The notes: generated by a model from the sequence alone, not told the origin. A DNA stretch of 64,000 bases from an uncultured Sphaerochaeta sp. (GCF_963677075.1 NZ_OY781873.1:62001-126000); one strand, 5' to 3'; numbered from the stretch's first letter, positions 1 to 8,741 are shown. Translations and numbers: made by a program.

Positions 1-536
1 AGCAGGATCCCCAAGGCTGAAGCAACAATACCTTTCAATGGATCGTCCCCAAGGAGCCACCCAATGGAAGTGAGGGCCAAAAGAATCAGGGCTGCAATCT
101 CAGCCGGTCCGAACTTCAACCCCACCTTGGCAAGCAGAGGACCGAACAGGGTCAATGTCACGATCCCGATCGACCCCCCAATAAAGGAAGAAATGTTCGC
201 TGCAAAAAGCGCCTTTCCACCTTTTCCCTGACGACTCAGCGGGTATCCATCGAGGGCTGTCATAACTGCAGGCGAATCGCCTGGTATATTGAGCAGGATG
301 GCGCTGTAGGCACCACCGTACATGTTTCCGTAGTAAATTCCGGCAAGCATGATGATTGCGGAAGTAGGATCCATCTTGAAAGTGAGGGGAAGAAGCAGCG
401 CCACACCAGTCACCGCTCCAATACCGGGCATTGCACCGACAAGAAGGCCCATGAACCCTCCTGCAATGGCCAGTAATACATTCGCTACCGAAAAGGAGGT
501 ACCGAATCCTTGCATGAGAAGATCGAAATTACCCAT
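1..536 (-). CDS. tctA: Tripartite tricarboxylate transporter large permease TctA (N-terminal part, cut by window edge)
   Basis: The large, about 12-helix membrane subunit of a TTT-family secondary transporter, which takes a carboxylate from the periplasmic binding protein TctC. Only the first ~178 residues are inside the window. The reading runs from ATG at 536, with AAAAGGAGAA upstream as ribosome site, into hydrophobic segments. It carries the family's glycine-rich loop (GALLVGAMPGIGAV-like, read as LLVGAMPGIGAVTGVALLLP) and the later GGAYSAILLNIPGDSPAV stretch, which are typical TctA signatures. It lies 15 bp downstream of tctB and is surely cotranscribed with tctC and tctB. Confidence 0.9.
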   Translation of the reverse strand, partial: MGNFDLLMQGFGTSFSVANVLLAIAGGFMGLLVGAMPGIGAVTGVALLLPLTFKMDPTSAIIMLAGIYYGNMYGGAYSAILLNIPGDSPAVMTALDGYPLSRQGKGGKALFAANISSFIGGSIGIVTLTLFGPLLAKVGLKFGPAEIAALILLALTSIGWLLGDDPLKGIVASALGIL

Positions 537-551
537 ACCATTGTTCTCCTT

Positions 552-992
552 TTAAAATAGCTGGAATATGAAACCCTGCGGAAATGGCACACGGAGCCAC
601 ATCCTAAAGATTCCATAAATAAAGAAGGTGAAAATCGCACTGGTAATCAATGTCTTCACCCACGAATACTTGCTGAGAAAACGCATCCAGATCGAAGCAA
701 AAAGGAACACCGATAAGCCGATTCCGACCACTTGGAGCATGAAGCCACCGAGAACAGCTGCTACAACAGGCATAAATGCACTCGGTTGGAATACATACGT
801 CTCTTTCTGATTTTTCCCGAATACCACTTTGATGAGAATCGCGAGGGCGGCAGCAAGAACGATGGCCGCGAAGATTACCGGTACAAATCCACCACCGGGT
901 CTCCCATTTTCCCAGAACACGTAACGAACGACACCTTGTTGTATCCATACGATCGCAACGAGTATTTCTATGATTACAATGACTATATCCAT
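552..992 (-). CDS. tctB: Tripartite tricarboxylate transporter small permease TctB
   Basis: The small, four-helix membrane subunit of the TTT transporter. The 146-residue protein has hydrophobic segments at roughly residues 3-22, 35-55, 72-100 and 115-140 with short charged loops. This is the usual size and topology for TctB, whose sequence is poorly conserved. The identification leans on position between tctC and tctA. Start is ATG at 992; the ribosome site is weak (AGGACGG, some distance upstream). The gap to tctC contains a strong hairpin (1022-1061) that may lower expression of the permeases relative to the binding protein. Confidence 0.85.
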   Translation of the reverse strand: MDIVIVIIEILVAIVWIQQGVVRYVFWENGRPGGGFVPVIFAAIVLAAALAILIKVVFGKNQKETYVFQPSAFMPVVAAVLGGFMLQVVGIGLSVFLFASIWMRFLSKYSWVKTLITSAIFTFFIYGIFRMWLRVPFPQGFIFQLF

Positions 993-1021
993 TTGCTAAA
1001 CCGTCCTGTTGTCCTAACAGT

Positions 1022-1061
1022 CATGAAGAGGAGAAAGAAAGACTACTCTCTCCTCTTCATG
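1022..1061 (-). promoter_or_regulatory. Perfect inverted repeat directly after tctC
   Basis: Arms 1022-1034 (CATGAAGAGGAGA) and 1049-1061 (TCTCCTCTTCATG) are perfectly complementary over 13 bp with a 14-nt loop. It sits about 25 nt after the tctC stop and before tctB. There is no clear U-tract, so an mRNA-stabilising or partial-termination hairpin is more likely than a full terminator. Similar hairpins follow the other three binding-protein genes here. Confidence 0.75.
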
Positions 1062-1086
1062 GTTCATAGCTTCCCTGTCCAGTATC

Positions 1087-2064
1087 CTACTTGAACATTC
1101 CGATTTTCTCACCCATCTGGAAAAGTTGCTCGGAGTTCTCAGTTGCATAGGGACCAAATTTCTCGGCACCCATGTACCTGCCATCGAGAGCACTCTTTTC
1201 AATGTAGTTGGTCTTCCACTGTTCGGTGGCAGAGACCTTCTCGAAAACACTAGACCAATAAGCTACGGTTTCGGCTGACATACCGGAGCCTCCCATGATT
1301 CCACGGAACATCTGGAACTTGATGTTGGGGTATCCAAGCTCCTTGAAAGTTGGTGCTGATGCGAAAACTCCATCCAGCCTATCCTCAGAGAAGGAAGCAA
1401 GGGCACTCATATTCTTTGCCTCGATCTGGCCAATGCATTCGGAAGGGTTCATGATACCGAATTCAACATGCTCGCCAAGCATGGCACTCGCAATTTCACC
1501 AGCGCTGTCAAAATAGACACCATTGAGTTCAATACCAACCTGCTGGTTGATCATCTCAACACAGAGGCGGTCAAGATTATCAGCAACACCAACAGAAATG
1601 CCACCAGGATTCTTCTTTGCTGCTGCAATGACGTCATCGAATGTCTTATAGGGAGAATCGGAAACGGCGACAAAAAGCACATTGTCCATGGCAAGAGCTG
1701 CGATGGGGACCAGGTCTGAAGCATCGACCTCCTTGCTTGCCTTCAGCCCCAAGGCTTGTGCGCCATTAAGAGCTACCAAGGTATAATTTCCGTCACGATT
1801 CTTATCAGCTGCATAGGCAGCCCCAACCGTTCCACCACCACCGGGCTTGTTGACTACTACAACGTTTCCATCAACCAAATCGTTCTTATTGATGATATCG
1901 ACGATAAGCCTGCAGAAAGTATCCGTACCACCACCTGCACTTGCCGGAGCCACAAACTCGACCGGACGGTCGGGATAAGCGCCTTTGGCCTCTTCAGATC
2001 CTTGGGCACTGACCACACCCATGGTAGTCAGAACCAACAGTACCAAAATCAAAGATTTTCTCAT
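1087..2064 (-). CDS. tctC: Periplasmic tricarboxylate/carboxylate-binding protein TctC (Bug family)
   Basis: The extracytoplasmic receptor of the TTT transporter. From ATG at 2064 the product is 325 residues; this start is chosen because AAAGGAGAATGGA precedes it and it places a signal peptide (MRKSLILVLLVLTTMGVVSA, then QGSEEA) at the very N-terminus. A longer in-frame start at 2151 would only add a non-hydrophobic leader. The mature part begins with YPDRPVEFVAPASAGGGTD, the signature of the Bug/TctC fold, where the glycine loop binds a carboxylate. The substrate cannot be read from sequence; the neighbouring acid-sugar kinase and aldolase suggest a sugar acid or hydroxy acid. A sigma-54-type promoter lies at 2135-2150. 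Confidence 0.9.
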   Translation of the reverse strand: MRKSLILVLLVLTTMGVVSAQGSEEAKGAYPDRPVEFVAPASAGGGTDTFCRLIVDIINKNDLVDGNVVVVNKPGGGGTVGAAYAADKNRDGNYTLVALNGAQALGLKASKEVDASDLVPIAALAMDNVLFVAVSDSPYKTFDDVIAAAKKNPGGISVGVADNLDRLCVEMINQQVGIELNGVYFDSAGEIASAMLGEHVEFGIMNPSECIGQIEAKNMSALASFSEDRLDGVFASAPTFKELGYPNIKFQMFRGIMGGSGMSAETVAYWSSVFEKVSATEQWKTNYIEKSALDGRYMGAEKFGPYATENSEQLFQMGEKIGMFK

Positions 2065-2134
2065 TCCATTCTCCTTTGTATATTCTGACAGCATCTTCCA
2101 GTATTGTATACAATTTTTGCTGTCATGAATTAAA

Positions 2135-2150
2135 TGCAAATGCTGTGCCA
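2135..2150 (-). promoter_or_regulatory. Sigma-54 (-24/-12) promoter for tctCBA
   Basis: On the minus strand the sequence is TGGCACAGCATTTGCA. It has the invariant GG and GC with exactly ten bases between, matching the RpoN consensus TGGCAC-N5-TTGCA. It lies about 70 nt upstream of the tctC start. The divergent activator at 6864-8741 is the obvious candidate regulator. Confidence 0.8.
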
Positions 2151-2282
2151 AATATGTAGTTTACGTTGCATAAATTCCATAAATTCTGCACTAACATACA
2201 AATAAATCCACATCTGAGTCTTAACCGCTTTTATACATCGCACGAAGAATGTTCAAAAGATTGCAGTTTCGCACACCTTACA

Positions 2283-2298
2283 TTGCATGTATTGCATA
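2283..2298. promoter_or_regulatory. Candidate upstream activating sequence for the sigma-54 activator
   Basis: TTGCATGTATTGCATA contains a tandem TTGCAT. It lies 130-150 bp upstream of the -24/-12 promoter at 2135-2150, the usual distance for an enhancer-binding protein. Related TTGC/GCAA elements lie at similar distance from the other sigma-54 promoter (6810-6842). A further TTGCAT occurs near 2166. This is a pattern-based inference. Confidence 0.4.
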
Positions 2299-2311
2299 CA
2301 GGGAAAGGACC

Positions 2312-3298
2312 TCAGGGACGCAGAGTTATCTTTATTGCCGTATCATCCTTGTCTGCGAGCTCGAATGCTTCCTTGATCTGTTCCAGCTTGAACTCATTGG
2401 TCACCAAAGACTTGATGTCCACCTGCCCGGTGATTACCGGCCTGAGCGTCTCAGGTGTCCAGATAAATCGTTCCTGCCATGTATGGTGCACGAGACAGGT
2501 ATTTATGAACTGCAGTCCATCATCGTGCCATCTGCTGATGTTCAAAGTAATCGGCTCGGTGACCCAACTATAGAAAACAAACTTGCCATTATGCCTGATC
2601 ATCTCACTCGCTGCATTGAAGGAATCTGCGCTCCCTGCTGCTTCGACCACGACATCGGCTCCAATACCACCAGTCAACTCCTTCACAATCGCAACGGGGT
2701 CTTCTTTGGTAATGTTAATCGTAATGTCTGTTCCCAGCTTCTTTGCAATTTTCAGTTTCCCTTCCAAGGTATCAACAACGATTACCTTATGTGCCCCCTT
2801 TGCCTTGGAGCACTGAGCGATGATCTGACCAGCGAAACCTCCCCCCATGATGACCACTGTATCTCCCAGCTGCACCTGTGAATTAAGGCCAGAATACATA
2901 GCACATGAAATTGGCTCGCCCAGACATGCCAGGTCCATCTCTAGACCCTTGGGAACTGGTTGGAGCTGCCACGTCTTGGAGAGGAAATAATCGGCATAGT
3001 TGTTGTTCCACCCAAAGGCAATCACTTTATCACCTACTTGGTATTCGCTTACCTTCGATCCAACCTCCACAACAGTGCCTCCACTTTCGTGCCCGAGGGG
3101 AAAGGGAAACTTCGGGGGATGGCGGAACTCAGCAGTCTTTGGGGGAAGCTTGCCCCGGTAGAAAAGCTTATCCGACCCGCAAATGCCCATCAGATGGTTT
3201 TTTACGATGACCTCATCATCCCCACATACCAGTTTCTTCTCGATCAGATCGATATCATAGGGCCCCTTCAGCAGGGCTGCGCGTGTTATTACTGCCAT
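2312..3298 (-). CDS. Zinc-dependent alcohol dehydrogenase (MDR family)
   Basis: A medium-chain NAD(P)-dependent dehydrogenase of 328 residues, probably oxidising a secondary alcohol of a polyol or sugar acid. The catalytic zinc ligands are visible as Cys40 (GICGSDK) and His70-Glu71 (GHESGG). A Rossmann nucleotide loop (GGGFAGQ) lies near residue 150. The four-cysteine structural zinc lobe found in many family members is absent. Start ATG 3298 has AAAAGGAGT upstream. It is 12 bp downstream of the aldolase gene, so it belongs to the acid-sugar operon. Sorbitol/threonine-dehydrogenase-like members cannot be told apart by eye, so the substrate is open. Confidence 0.85.
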   Translation of the reverse strand: MAVITRAALLKGPYDIDLIEKKLVCGDDEVIVKNHLMGICGSDKLFYRGKLPPKTAEFRHPPKFPFPLGHESGGTVVEVGSKVSEYQVGDKVIAFGWNNNYADYFLSKTWQLQPVPKGLEMDLACLGEPISCAMYSGLNSQVQLGDTVVIMGGGFAGQIIAQCSKAKGAHKVIVVDTLEGKLKIAKKLGTDITINITKEDPVAIVKELTGGIGADVVVEAAGSADSFNAASEMIRHNGKFVFYSWVTEPITLNISRWHDDGLQFINTCLVHHTWQERFIWTPETLRPVITGQVDIKSLVTNEFKLEQIKEAFELADKDDTAIKITLRP

Positions 3299-3310
3299 TG
3301 TTGACTCCTT

Positions 3311-3949
3311 TTATTGTTTTGTTTTTTCTTTATTTCTCAGATAATCAATTTCATTCTCACTGAGGTATCTTACCTTTTCATCCTTGAGCAGATAGACCAG
3401 CTTGGCAGTCTCCTCAAACTCCTCCATCAGGTCCATCGCCACTTCCAGAGATGAACCGGTAATCACAGGACCATGGTTCTGCAGGAGAAACGCATTTCTT
3501 TTACCAGCCCATTTGCCAAGCGCTTCAGCCAATCGGTCGTCCCCTGGCGGATAGTAGGGAATCATCTCAATCCTACCTATCTTCATTACAAAATAGGGCG
3601 TGAATGGCTTGATGATCTCATTGGTATCGATATCTGCAATGCAAGAAAGTCGTGTTGTCCAAGTAGAATGCAAGTGAACCACAGCATGCACATTCGGGCT
3701 CTTGTAGAGTGCAAGATGAAACTTCACCTCCTTGGACGGCTTCTTGCCGGATATGAGCATACCGGAGTTATCCACAAGACTGAGTTCGTCTGCAACCAGT
3801 CTGCCCAGACAGGATCCTGTGGGAGTTGCAAGGATGGTACTCCCATCAACGCGTACACTGACATTGCCGGCGCCGCCTGCCATATACCCCCGTTCATAGA
3901 GAGATTTACAAAACCGAACCATCTGGATTCTCAGTTCTGATTCACTCAT
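3311..3949 (-). CDS. otnC: Class II aldolase/adducin family protein, OtnC-like sugar-acid phosphate aldolase/decarboxylase
   Basis: A 212-residue FucA/AraD-type metal-dependent lyase. Zinc-binding histidines appear in HLHSTWTTRLS and in NHGPVITGSS, and the N-terminal GGAGNVSVRVDG loop is the family phosphate site. In known pathways the enzyme beside a DUF1537 kinase is 3-oxo-tetronate 4-phosphate decarboxylase (OtnC), giving a triose phosphate; that role is inferred here from the neighbour. The start ATG 3949 overlaps the stop of the kinase gene (ATGA) and has AGAAGGAGAT upstream, so the two are translationally coupled. L-fuculose- or ribulose-phosphate specificity is possible but less likely in this context. 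Confidence 0.8.
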   Translation of the reverse strand: MSESELRIQMVRFCKSLYERGYMAGGAGNVSVRVDGSTILATPTGSCLGRLVADELSLVDNSGMLISGKKPSKEVKFHLALYKSPNVHAVVHLHSTWTTRLSCIADIDTNEIIKPFTPYFVMKIGRIEMIPYYPPGDDRLAEALGKWAGKRNAFLLQNHGPVITGSSLEVAMDLMEEFEETAKLVYLLKDEKVRYLSENEIDYLRNKEKTKQ

Positions 3950-5208
3950 ACCATCTCCTTCTGGGCCTTGATGAAGAAATCATCGCTCCCAAAATTCCCG
4001 CTCTTGAGGACAAGAAAGACATCTTCTTCAACTGCCTTAAGCCAAGGAACCCCTGGATCAATCTGAGGCCCGATGAAAAACGAATCGATACCAAGGCTCT
4101 GAACCACCTTGCCGCTGGTCTCCCCCCCGGCGGTGATATAATTTCGTACACCCATCTTATGCAATTCCACTGCAAGGTTGCCAAAGAATGCTTCTATTGC
4201 TTCCTCAACAACACCGGCAGGATACTTCTCTCTCGAAAGGGCAAGTTCTTCTGGAGGTACGGTTGCATACACCAAGGGGGCGAATGGATCATCTAGACGG
4301 GGTGTGAGCCAATTAAGTACTTCCTTCAGGTATCCATCCTTGTCCCTAATCAATTCATCCTTGCTAATCTTGAGCGCATCGGCACTATTCCGGTACAGGG
4401 ACACCTGCCGGTTGGTGGCTTCCGAGCAGGAACCGGCAAGGATGATCGTCTTGGCAACTTTGGGTCTCCCGCCAGCTATAGCGTTTGCCTTGTTCATGAC
4501 ATCGGAGCAATAGAGGCTCGCCAAGGATGCTGCAAGTCCCGATCCCCCTGTGATAAGGGGCATATCAACGAGAGCTTGGGCTGCAATGTCGAGATGCGCC
4601 TGATCTAGGGCATCGAGGACCACATAGCTGTACCCCTTTTCCCTTGAATGCTTCAGAAAAGTCTTTACAGCATCCACTCCAGCATTGAGGGTTTCCACAT
4701 GTAGGCTGGCCGCCTTTCCCTTTGACTGGCTCTCCATCACTCGGCTGAGCTTGGAATCCTTCATTGGGGTAACAGGGTGGTTTCGCATACCCGACTCATT
4801 GAGCAACTGGTCATATACAAACAAGTAGCCTTTGTAGATTGTCCTGCCGTTGACAGGGAGGGCTGGGCATACCACCGTCTGGTCAGTTTCCAGCTCTTGC
4901 ATCAAGGCATCAATAACAGGCCCTATGTTGCCCTTTTCTGTCGAGTCAAAGGTTGAGCAGTACTTGAAATAGATCTGCTCACACCCCTGCCCTTGAAGCC
5001 ACTTGAGGGCGGAGAGAGAATCCCTCACCGCCTCTTCCTTCGGGCACGAGCGAGATTTCAGGCTCACAACCCAGGAGTCAACTTGTACTTTTAAATCGTG
5101 GTCGGGCACTCCGTTTACCTGAACCGTGGTGATCCCATTGGCCACGAGAAAACCTGCAATATCAGTGGCCCCGGTGAAATCATCTGCTATGACACCAATT
5201 TTCTTCAT
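3946..5208 (-). CDS. otnK: Four-carbon acid sugar kinase (DUF1537 family, OtnK-like)
   Basis: A 420-residue ATP-dependent kinase of the DUF1537 family, whose members phosphorylate 3-oxo-tetronates, threonate, erythronate and related acid sugars. The N-terminal domain opens with the hallmark GVIADDFTGATDIAGFL, the acid-sugar site. The C-terminal nucleotide-binding part has AGSCSEATNRQ and AGGETSGKVV. Length matches the family. The gene starts inside the 3' end of the SAF-domain dehydrogenase gene (ATGA overlap) and overlaps the aldolase gene in the same way, so dehydrogenase, kinase and aldolase are made together. That supports the sequence oxidise, phosphorylate, cleave. Confidence 0.9.
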   Translation of the reverse strand: MKKIGVIADDFTGATDIAGFLVANGITTVQVNGVPDHDLKVQVDSWVVSLKSRSCPKEEAVRDSLSALKWLQGQGCEQIYFKYCSTFDSTEKGNIGPVIDALMQELETDQTVVCPALPVNGRTIYKGYLFVYDQLLNESGMRNHPVTPMKDSKLSRVMESQSKGKAASLHVETLNAGVDAVKTFLKHSREKGYSYVVLDALDQAHLDIAAQALVDMPLITGGSGLAASLASLYCSDVMNKANAIAGGRPKVAKTIILAGSCSEATNRQVSLYRNSADALKISKDELIRDKDGYLKEVLNWLTPRLDDPFAPLVYATVPPEELALSREKYPAGVVEEAIEAFFGNLAVELHKMGVRNYITAGGETSGKVVQSLGIDSFFIGPQIDPGVPWLKAVEEDVFLVLKSGNFGSDDFFIKAQKEMV

Positions 5209-6605
5209 TTTTCATCCTGAAGAAACATGCCATCCTGCTCCCTTCTCAGGGACCAAAGCATTGTATCTGTCTCGGGTATTTCAAGCATCTCTGCAGTAAG
5301 CAACTGCCCAGCCGATACATCTTCCTTCAATTTCATTCCGTCAGCGAGGTAATAAGGAAGTTGTATATTTTCATCAATCCTCTTGGCTGGACGAAGAATA
5401 CCATCGAAACCCTCAATGACGTGATGATGACCCACAGCCTTCAACTCGGTGCCTGCTTTCATATCACGATTGGCTTTTGCAACTAGGTCGTAACGAGGTG
5501 TAGGATTATCGGATCCGGTGGGCAGGCCCAACAGCCCCACGGAGAGAACGCTGTATAAAGCCTCGAATCCAAGGTAGTGGGCAGGATAGTAGATCATGGC
5601 TGCCTTACCATTCCTGCTTACGGGGACACCCTTCTCCTTCAGGACCTGCCAGGTTTCCTTATCGTCACAGGCAACCACGACAAACTCGCCTCCCTCCATA
5701 CTCTGCTCATCGAACCTCCTGAGACAGTTATAGACATCAATTTTCATGGTTCCATCGAATAGGCCGCCTCTATCTTTGGAGCACATCAAATCTGGTACCT
5801 CAAGAGTCCTGGCCACCGGATAGTGGAACGCTTCGATATCGGGATTGAACTCAGGGAGGTGGTTGCAGACAATGGCCATTTCTGCCAGGTCCGGGATAGC
5901 CCGCTGGCCGAACATATGCAGCATCTTGCTGCGTTTTTCTACGGTCGCCTCAAAGTCATCACCAAGATCCCAGACATCGGAGAAACCTGGAATAACCACT
6001 GTCTTTCCAAGTACTTCCACCGATGAATTTGTCGGGTCATAGATGAAGTCATATTCACTTGCCTTGCCAATACCAAGAATGGTGAGCCCTGCATTACGTG
6101 CCCACGTGACGAGACCAATGAGCAGTGATGGTTGATCACCTTCTGCCAAGGAGTAGATGACCCCCTTTTCCCTGGCTTTTTTTGCAAGCAGGGGTCCGAC
6201 CACAGAATCAGCTTCCTTGGTCACAATGACAACATTTTTCTTGTTTTCTATCGCAGAGAGACAGTAAGAAGCCGCAGCTTCCGGATTCCCCGTTCCTTCT
6301 ATAACTACATCGAAGGGCATCTCCATGGCTAGGGGAATGTTATCAAATATGAGGAACTTTCCTTCGCTAAACGCTTTCAGCCCAGCTTGCTTGTCGGTGC
6401 AATGCATGATGTCAGACTCATTCACCCCAATGGAAAGGTAGGCGTCCCTACATTTCTGGATATTCCTACCACAGAGGATGCGAATGGAAAGTCTCTTGTT
6501 CCTTACCCCATATACAAAGAGGGAATGGTTGAAACCTCCCACGCCGATAATAGCCAATTCAAGTTTTACCTTCTTGGAATTGGAGAACAGCAAGTCATAG
6601 TTCAT
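5205..6605 (-). CDS. NAD(P)-dependent homoserine-dehydrogenase-like oxidoreductase with C-terminal SAF domain
   Basis: A 466-residue protein with an N-terminal Rossmann domain (LAIIGVGGFNHSL, about residues 15-30) and a central catalytic region. The C-terminal SAF domain (about residues 370-440, PRYDLVAKANRDMKAG) resembles those of sialate synthase and altronate dehydratase. Start ATG 6605 is preferred over a longer in-frame start at 6626 because GAAGGAG lies eight bases before it. It is the first gene of the operon, 33-45 nt after a sigma-54-type promoter. Such proteins occur with DUF1537 kinases, where they may supply the oxidation step that LtnD performs elsewhere; the actual reaction is unknown. 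Confidence 0.75.
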   Translation of the reverse strand: MNYDLLFSNSKKVKLELAIIGVGGFNHSLFVYGVRNKRLSIRILCGRNIQKCRDAYLSIGVNESDIMHCTDKQAGLKAFSEGKFLIFDNIPLAMEMPFDVVIEGTGNPEAAASYCLSAIENKKNVVIVTKEADSVVGPLLAKKAREKGVIYSLAEGDQPSLLIGLVTWARNAGLTILGIGKASEYDFIYDPTNSSVEVLGKTVVIPGFSDVWDLGDDFEATVEKRSKMLHMFGQRAIPDLAEMAIVCNHLPEFNPDIEAFHYPVARTLEVPDLMCSKDRGGLFDGTMKIDVYNCLRRFDEQSMEGGEFVVVACDDKETWQVLKEKGVPVSRNGKAAMIYYPAHYLGFEALYSVLSVGLLGLPTGSDNPTPRYDLVAKANRDMKAGTELKAVGHHHVIEGFDGILRPAKRIDENIQLPYYLADGMKLKEDVSAGQLLTAEMLEIPETDTMLWSLRREQDGMFLQDEK

Positions 6606-6648
6606 GGATGATGCTCCTTCATGCATTTCTAGTGTTACCTACACACCA

Positions 6649-6666
6649 TTGCAATAAGGATGCCAA
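6649..6666 (-). promoter_or_regulatory. Sigma-54 (-24/-12) promoter for the acid-sugar operon
   Basis: The minus strand reads TTGGCATCCTTATTGCAA. GG and GC are separated by ten bases as RpoN requires, and the -12 box TTGCA is perfect. The expected transcription start falls about 30 nt upstream of the ATG at 6605. The divergent gene encodes the matching class of activator. Confidence 0.8.
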
Positions 6667-6809
6667 CATGAAGACATTATTCAATTCCCCAGGATTTCAT
6701 TTAATATTTTCTTATTCAGTAGGGAGTAATATTCTCCCAAAGAACTTTGGATATAAATTGAGCGTTCTTTCATCTGTTTCCCTGCATATATTTTGCTTGC
6801 AAACCCAAT

Positions 6810-6842
6810 TGTATGCATGCAAAATGTATTGCGTTTATGCAA
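6810..6842. promoter_or_regulatory. Candidate enhancer sites for the divergent sigma-54 activator
   Basis: Two dyads, TTGTATGCATGCAA (6810-6823) and TTGCGTTTATGCAA (6829-6842), lie 145-175 bp upstream of the sigma-54 promoter at 6649-6666 and just before the activator gene. The TTGC/GCAA half-sites resemble the TTGCAT repeats upstream of tctC. Inference from pattern and spacing. Confidence 0.4.
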
Positions 6843-6863
6843 CTTGTCAGGAAAGGTAATACC

Positions 6864-8741
6864 ATGATAAATATTTCGTTCATCGTCCCCTATAAAGCAA
6901 TGAAGTACGTCGTTGAGGAAATTTTCTCGTCGCATCAAGAAAAGGCGGAACTTCGTCCGAACATCCTTACAAAAACGGTGGATGAAATCCAGAAGGAAGA
7001 TCTGGAACAGGCTGACATTGTCATCGCTCGTGGCTACTCGGCAAACCGGGTAAAGGCTACCGACGTGCCGGTACTACCCATCTCTGTGACAGGCTTCGAC
7101 ATTACCGTTGCCCTCAACTCCTGTATTCAAAAGTACAATCCGACAAAAATTGCTGTCATCGGCCCACTAAATACCGTCTATGGTATAGAGGAGATAGCAA
7201 GTGTCTTTTCCTGTGAGATCGCGAGTTATCAAGTGTCTAATCCCAATGACTTGAAAAGCATCATCCTCCGAGCACAGGCAGAAGGAGCAACTGCCATCAT
7301 CGCAGGCAAGAGCGGTACTTCAATAGCCACAGCTCTTGGTATTGATGCAATAATGATCCTCAGCGGACGTAAGACGATAATGCAGTCCATAGACGAAGCA
7401 ATCCGTGCTGTGCGCCTAATGCGCCAGGAACGTGAAAGAACCGACCGCTTCAAGGGCATTATGGACTACTCATTCGAAGGCATCCTCTCGGTAAACAACG
7501 AAGGCATCATAACTACAGCGAACAACTACGCACGAAAGGTACTCGATGGCTTGGATAATGAGCCCGAACAGATATATTTAAAGGATGTGCTTCCCCAACT
7601 CGACAGCCAGGCAGTATTGGAAGGACGGACTAAGATCCTGGGCGAATTGATACAGATACAAAAGAACCTCTACACCTTCAACTGCGTATGTGCCGGAGAC
7701 ACCGGGGCGGTTGTCACTTTCACCAATGTATCCAAGATACAGGAACTGGAAGGTCAGATCAGGAGCAAGTTGCATAAGAAAGGTCTGGTTGCAAAGTACC
7801 AATTCTCAGATGTAATTGGTAGTGAAGAAAAACTTCTAGAGACGATCAAGCGAGCCAAGAAGTTCAGTAAGGCGGAATCGAATATCTATATTTTTGGGGA
7901 GACGGGAACAGGCAAGGAGCTCTTCGCCCAGAGCATCCATAACTCGAGTGCCCGCCGGGCACACCCGTTTGTAGCCATCAACTGCGCTGCCCTCTCGGAC
8001 AATCTGTTGGAGAGCGAGCTTTTTGGGTATATGGATGGGGCATTTACCGGTGCCTCAAAAGGTGGCAAGATTGGACTTTTCGAACTCGCCCACCGAGGAA
8101 CAGTGTTCCTCGATGAAATCGGGGATATTTCACCGAGTTTGCAAAGCAAGTTGCTGAGGGTTCTACAGGAGCGTGAGATTCGGAGAATAGGGAGTGACCA
8201 GGTAATTCCGATAGATGTGAAGATCATCTGTGCATCGAATAAGAACTTAAGCAGTCTGGTGGAAAGTGGGGTTTTTCGTGAGGACCTCTTCTACAGGCTC
8301 AATGTATTGAAACTCAAACTACCCCCACTTCGAGAAAGGCCCAGGGACATTATCGACCTGAGCAAGTACTTTATCAAAATGAACTGTAAGAAACTCGGCT
8401 ACAACTCCATTACTCTCTCCGAAGAAGCTGAAGAGTTACTACAGAGCTACAGCTGGCTGGGAAACGTACGCGAGCTCTCCAATTTCTGTGAACGGCTGTG
8501 CGTTCTGCTGGAAGAAGGAGTGGCAGAAGCAACAGATGTGCTCGATTGCTTGGAAGAATCGGAGAGACTAGAAGAATTACTCCCATCCCAAAATGATTTA
8601 GTATCAGCGACAATGACCAGTGAGAAGGAAATCCTTCTCCAAGTATTGGAAAACAGCAAGACCAAGCGGGAAGCAGCCTTGAAGTTAGGCATAGATCCCT
8701 CAACCTTATGGAGAAAAATGAAGAAACACGGACTGGATTGA
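6864..8741 (+). CDS. Sigma-54-dependent transcriptional activator with PrpR-type sensor domain
   Basis: A 625-residue enhancer-binding protein. An N-terminal PrpR_N-like ligand domain (about 1-190, with VPVLPISVTGFDI) is followed by a PAS-like segment (about 195-310). The AAA+ domain (about 320-555) has Walker [12 protein letters not shown], the sigma-54 contact loop GAFTGA and Walker [12 protein letters not shown] Fis-type helix-turn-helix closes the protein (KREAALKLGIDPSTLWRKMK). Start ATG 6864 follows AGGAAAGG; a more upstream frame start at 6813 lacks a ribosome site. It probably senses a pathway intermediate and drives the promoters at 6649-6666 and 2135-2150. Its 3' half is duplicated as a pseudogene at 19306-20159. 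Confidence 0.9.
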   Translation: MINISFIVPYKAMKYVVEEIFSSHQEKAELRPNILTKTVDEIQKEDLEQADIVIARGYSANRVKATDVPVLPISVTGFDITVALNSCIQKYNPTKIAVIGPLNTVYGIEEIASVFSCEIASYQVSNPNDLKSIILRAQAEGATAIIAGKSGTSIATALGIDAIMILSGRKTIMQSIDEAIRAVRLMRQERERTDRFKGIMDYSFEGILSVNNEGIITTANNYARKVLDGLDNEPEQIYLKDVLPQLDSQAVLEGRTKILGELIQIQKNLYTFNCVCAGDTGAVVTFTNVSKIQELEGQIRSKLHKKGLVAKYQFSDVIGSEEKLLETIKRAKKFSKAESNIYIFGETGTGKELFAQSIHNSSARRAHPFVAINCAALSDNLLESELFGYMDGAFTGASKGGKIGLFELAHRGTVFLDEIGDISPSLQSKLLRVLQEREIRRIGSDQVIPIDVKIICASNKNLSSLVESGVFREDLFYRLNVLKLKLPPLRERPRDIIDLSKYFIKMNCKKLGYNSITLSEEAEELLQSYSWLGNVRELSNFCERLCVLLEEGVAEATDVLDCLEESERLEELLPSQNDLVSATMTSEKEILLQVLENSKTKREAALKLGIDPSTLWRKMKKHGLD

